Shown here: one piece after another, positions 62,031 to 64,000 of the stretch
How the letters are laid out: each line of letters begins with the position of its first letter
Numbering within the stretch: the stretch's first letter is position 1
DNA from: an uncultured Lachnospiraceae bacterium
Lineage (GTDB): Bacteria > Bacillota > Clostridia > Lachnospirales > Lachnospiraceae
Assembly: GCA_947628225.1 (NCBI GenBank)
Contig: CANQYY010000008.1
Location: forward strand, 1 to 64,000
Reading direction: 5' to 3'
Length of the DNA: 64,000 nt
The notes under the pieces: model-generated
Database searches by the model: none
What the model saw: only the letters and a program-made list of their open reading frames with translations
Told to the model about the DNA's origin: nothing
Made by a program: the position numbers and the translations under genes

Positions 62031-62687
62031 ATGAAAATAATTACGAAAAAAAGAATAATAATATTTAGTATTTCGGTTTTAGGGATTTGTATATTAGGTA
62101 CTGGAATCGTTGGAATTGCCAAAAATTATTATACTGGTTTTAATTCATCTCAAAAAGAAAAGGTTATTTATCAGGTATCTAAAAAGGAAAAAACTCGATT
62201 AAATAAAATGGGACAATATAATCCCAAGGATATTGATAAAGAACAGATTGAAGAAAAAGCAGAAAATATAGCAGAAGAATATAGTATTAGCGTGGAAGAG
62301 GCAAAAAAGATTATAACGAAAAATTCAATTGCTAAAAAAGCATTATATTTAGCTGCTGAAGATGCAGGCATAACAGTGGATGAAGCGGAACTGACAGAGG
62401 AAATTAATAAAATCAGAGCTACATTTGATGGTGATGAAGATGGGCAGAAAGAGTTAAAGGCAAGAATTGCAGGTATGGGTATGACAGAAAATGAATACTG
62501 GGATAGTTTACGTCCACAGTATAAATCTAATATTATGGCAAACAAATACTTGCAATTAATGTATGGTAAGAGATGCCAAAAAGAAAAAATAAGTATGGAT
62601 TCACCTCAATATGCGGAAAAACAAACTCAGTGGAAAGATGAAATAACTGAGGAGGCAATTAAAAAGTACCATGTTACGGCAGATTAA
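62031..62687 (+). CDS. Membrane-anchored SurA N-terminal-like chaperone protein
   Basis: 218 aa with AAAGGAGGG upstream. One N-terminal membrane helix (IIIFSISVLGICILGTGIVG), then a helical domain like the SurA/PrsA N-terminal chaperone fold (IAKKALYLAAEDAGITVDEA, LTEEINKIRATFDGDEDGQ, MTENEYWDSLRPQYKSNIM). The parvulin isomerase domain is absent. It may help fold or present the exported partner encoded just before it. Confidence 0.68.
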   Translation: MKIITKKRIIIFSISVLGICILGTGIVGIAKNYYTGFNSSQKEKVIYQVSKKEKTRLNKMGQYNPKDIDKEQIEEKAENIAEEYSISVEEAKKIITKNSIAKKALYLAAEDAGITVDEAELTEEINKIRATFDGDEDGQKELKARIAGMGMTENEYWDSLRPQYKSNIMANKYLQLMYGKRCQKEKISMDSPQYAEKQTQWKDEITEEAIKKYHVTAD

Positions 62688-62750
62688 ATTGTATGAGATA
62701 AGATACTAAATTACTAAATAAGTATTTTTTACTTATTTTATTGTTGTTAC

Positions 62751-62765
62751 CGAACTCTGTGTTAT
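62751..62765 (-). repeat. Right copy of the 15-bp inverted repeat
   Basis: CGAACTCTGTGTTAT is the exact reverse complement of 61408-61422. Confidence 0.85.
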
Positions 62766-62871
62766 GTTTAATAGAAGTATTCAATAAAATTTAATGGCAG
62801 ATGGCGATATATAATATATTTAGAATTAGTGCCGGCTTTTATTGTAGAGTATGCCTTATAAGGAGAATAAA

Positions 62872-63837
62872 ATGAGTGAAGTTGTTAGAAGAGAAATTAA
62901 ACCATTTAACGAGTTTTGGATAAATTGTGAGTCCACAATGCTTCATTCTCTCCTCATTACTTTGGATGAGAAGTATCGTGCTATGGCTTATGTAAATAAT
63001 TATACATATGAGGTGCTTCATTTTCCTGCCCCAAGCAAAAAGTGGGTAAATGAGGTAAGAGTAAAACCAGAAATTATGGATATGTTTCAAGTAGTTTTAA
63101 AAAATAAAAGAGAGGTACGTTGGAAAAATTATGATAAGGCGGTAGAGGACATTAAAAATTTTCTTAGGCAGGAGAAAATTGTTATGGTTGGTGTGGATTT
63201 GTTTTACTGGATACCATTGAATATGTGCTATCATAAGCATCATGTAGACCATTATGCTATCATTAATGGTTTTGATGAAAATAATAATATTTTCTTTGTT
63301 ATGGATACTGACAATGTGAAATACCGGGAGTTTAAATTACCAGTAGAGGATGTGATAGAGGCGATTGCACACTGTGATTTAGTGTATGATGCATTAATTT
63401 ACGATTTATGCGAAAAAAAAGAAATAGAACCTTATATGTTTGATATGAAGGAATTAATTTGGCGGGCAAAGAGGATATATAAAAGCCTTCGGCCATTATG
63501 CAGGAAATATTTTTGGTTAATGGAGGAAAAAGATTATAAAGAGGGATTTTATAGAGATATATGCGTAATGTACATAGTACAGATAAACTGTAGAATGAAA
63601 GCAAATCGGCTATTATTAGAATATTTGATTGAAAAGGAGATGATAACAGATTTAATGACGTTGCAGGAGGATTGCTATCGACTGGAAATGAATTGGGTTA
63701 CAATTAAAAATAAAGTTTCTAAGGCTTACTTTGTGGAAAACAGTGTAGAAGAGATGATGACTCTGGGGGAACAGATGATGGAACAGTTTGAGGGGGAACG
63801 AAAGATGTGGAAAAAGTTTGTGAGGTTGTGCAAGTAG
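62872..63837 (+). CDS. BtrH-like papain-fold acyltransferase (second copy)
   Basis: 321 aa from the ATG at 62872 (AAGGAGAA upstream). C39/BtrH-like features: early C19 in NEFWINCESTML, His in HKHHVDHYAIINGFDE and Asp in FFVMDTDNVKY. The helical C-terminal half (~185-320) resembles in length that of the protein at 53387, but the sequences are clearly different. It probably transfers an acyl group from a carrier protein to an amine or peptide. It follows the inverted-repeat segment and ends the visible cluster. Confidence 0.65.
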   Translation: MSEVVRREIKPFNEFWINCESTMLHSLLITLDEKYRAMAYVNNYTYEVLHFPAPSKKWVNEVRVKPEIMDMFQVVLKNKREVRWKNYDKAVEDIKNFLRQEKIVMVGVDLFYWIPLNMCYHKHHVDHYAIINGFDENNNIFFVMDTDNVKYREFKLPVEDVIEAIAHCDLVYDALIYDLCEKKEIEPYMFDMKELIWRAKRIYKSLRPLCRKYFWLMEEKDYKEGFYRDICVMYIVQINCRMKANRLLLEYLIEKEMITDLMTLQEDCYRLEMNWVTIKNKVSKAYFVENSVEEMMTLGEQMMEQFEGERKMWKKFVRLCK

Positions 63838-63876
63838 TATGGGTAAACCCTGCAGGAATTAATCTCTCAGAATTTA

Positions 63877-63906
63877 TTGACACTATAAAGGAACAACTGA
63901 TATAAT
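63877..63906 (+). promoter_or_regulatory. Promoter of the gene at the right edge
   Basis: TTGACA (63877-63882), 18 bp, TATAAT (63901-63906), consensus in both hexamers. Confidence 0.8.
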
Positions 63907-63977
63907 ATAAGGAAGATGAAGTTTCTACAAAAGAATCAGTTGTAAAAATACGTTCCGATATTCAAAGGAGGGAGATT

Positions 63978-64000
63978 ATGTCTACTGTATTTGCCACGGC
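63978..64000 (+). CDS. Start of an unidentified gene cut by the window edge
   Basis: ATG at 63978 after AAAGGAGGGAG, reading MSTVFAT before the window ends. A consensus promoter 70 bp upstream supports a real and well-expressed gene. Too short to identify; whether it belongs to the cluster is unknown. Confidence 0.6.

Noticed and set aside
1..64000. CRISPR arrays, tRNA and rRNA genes.
   Set aside because: No regularly spaced repeats or conserved RNA gene sequences were seen on reading through; a tRNAscan/CRISPR search was not possible.

Overview
The window looks like a chromosome segment from a gut Firmicute of the Lachnospiraceae type. The signs are moderate-to-low GC, strong AGGAGG ribosome binding sites, a bile salt hydrolase, a spore-coat CotF-like protein, RNase Y, Lys-rich BIG2 surface proteins, cellobiose phosphorylase with a CUT1 transporter, and Entner-Doudoroff genes. 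No rRNA, tRNA or CRISPR array was seen. All assignments were made by reading the sequence; no database search was run.

Layout. 1-1.4 kb: 3' part of a GH43 arabinan/xylan-degrading enzyme. 1.5-5.5 kb: defence-flavoured debris, with a PIN-like RNase-type protein, a chimeric ORF joining an HsdS recognition domain to the tail of a RecG-like ATP-binding protein, a small PD-(D/E)xK-like protein and a DUF4062 protein. 5.5-9.2 kb: a nitrilase-family amidase and a BlaI/M56 (BlaR1-type) pair with a strong operator. 9.4-15.6 kb: a tyrosine recombinase beside a 4.7-kb segment bounded by a perfect 32-bp inverted repeat. The segment holds two convergent genes, a GT2 glycosyltransferase and an 1101-aa Mrr-like nuclease/STAND NTPase/TPR-like protein resembling Avs4 antiviral proteins. 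I read it as a candidate DNA-inversion switch. 15.6-19.8 kb: a complete type IIS restriction-modification operon (fused double adenine methylase plus AlwI-family nuclease).

19.9-50.9 kb is mostly ordinary chromosome. It holds BIG2 surface proteins, bile salt hydrolase, an aquaporin, a pyruvyltransferase/glycerophosphotransferase fusion for cell-wall polymers, a cellobiose locus (GH94 phosphorylase, LacI regulator, binding protein, two permeases), TspO, thioesterase, CotF-like protein, KDPG aldolase plus KDG kinase plus Fe-S aldo/keto reductase, an HD hydrolase, a probable pseudokinase, an orphan FliB-like protein and RNase Y.

51.1 kb to the right edge carries an AgrA/AgrC-like two-component system followed by what looks like an uncharacterised non-canonical thiotemplate biosynthetic cluster. 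It contains two BtrH-like papain-fold acyltransferases, a BtrK-like PLP decarboxylase, a PGM1/BtrJ-like ATP-grasp ligase, two stand-alone carrier proteins, two different adenylate-forming enzymes, a lipoprotein, a 54-aa peptide ORF and two exported proteins. A pair of 9-bp direct repeats with 21-bp spacing before the first biosynthetic gene is a good candidate site for the LytTR regulator. The logic resembles the acyl side-chain pathway of butirosin, but no aminoglycoside genes are present. This cluster and the invertible antiviral segment are the two most interesting parts of the window.
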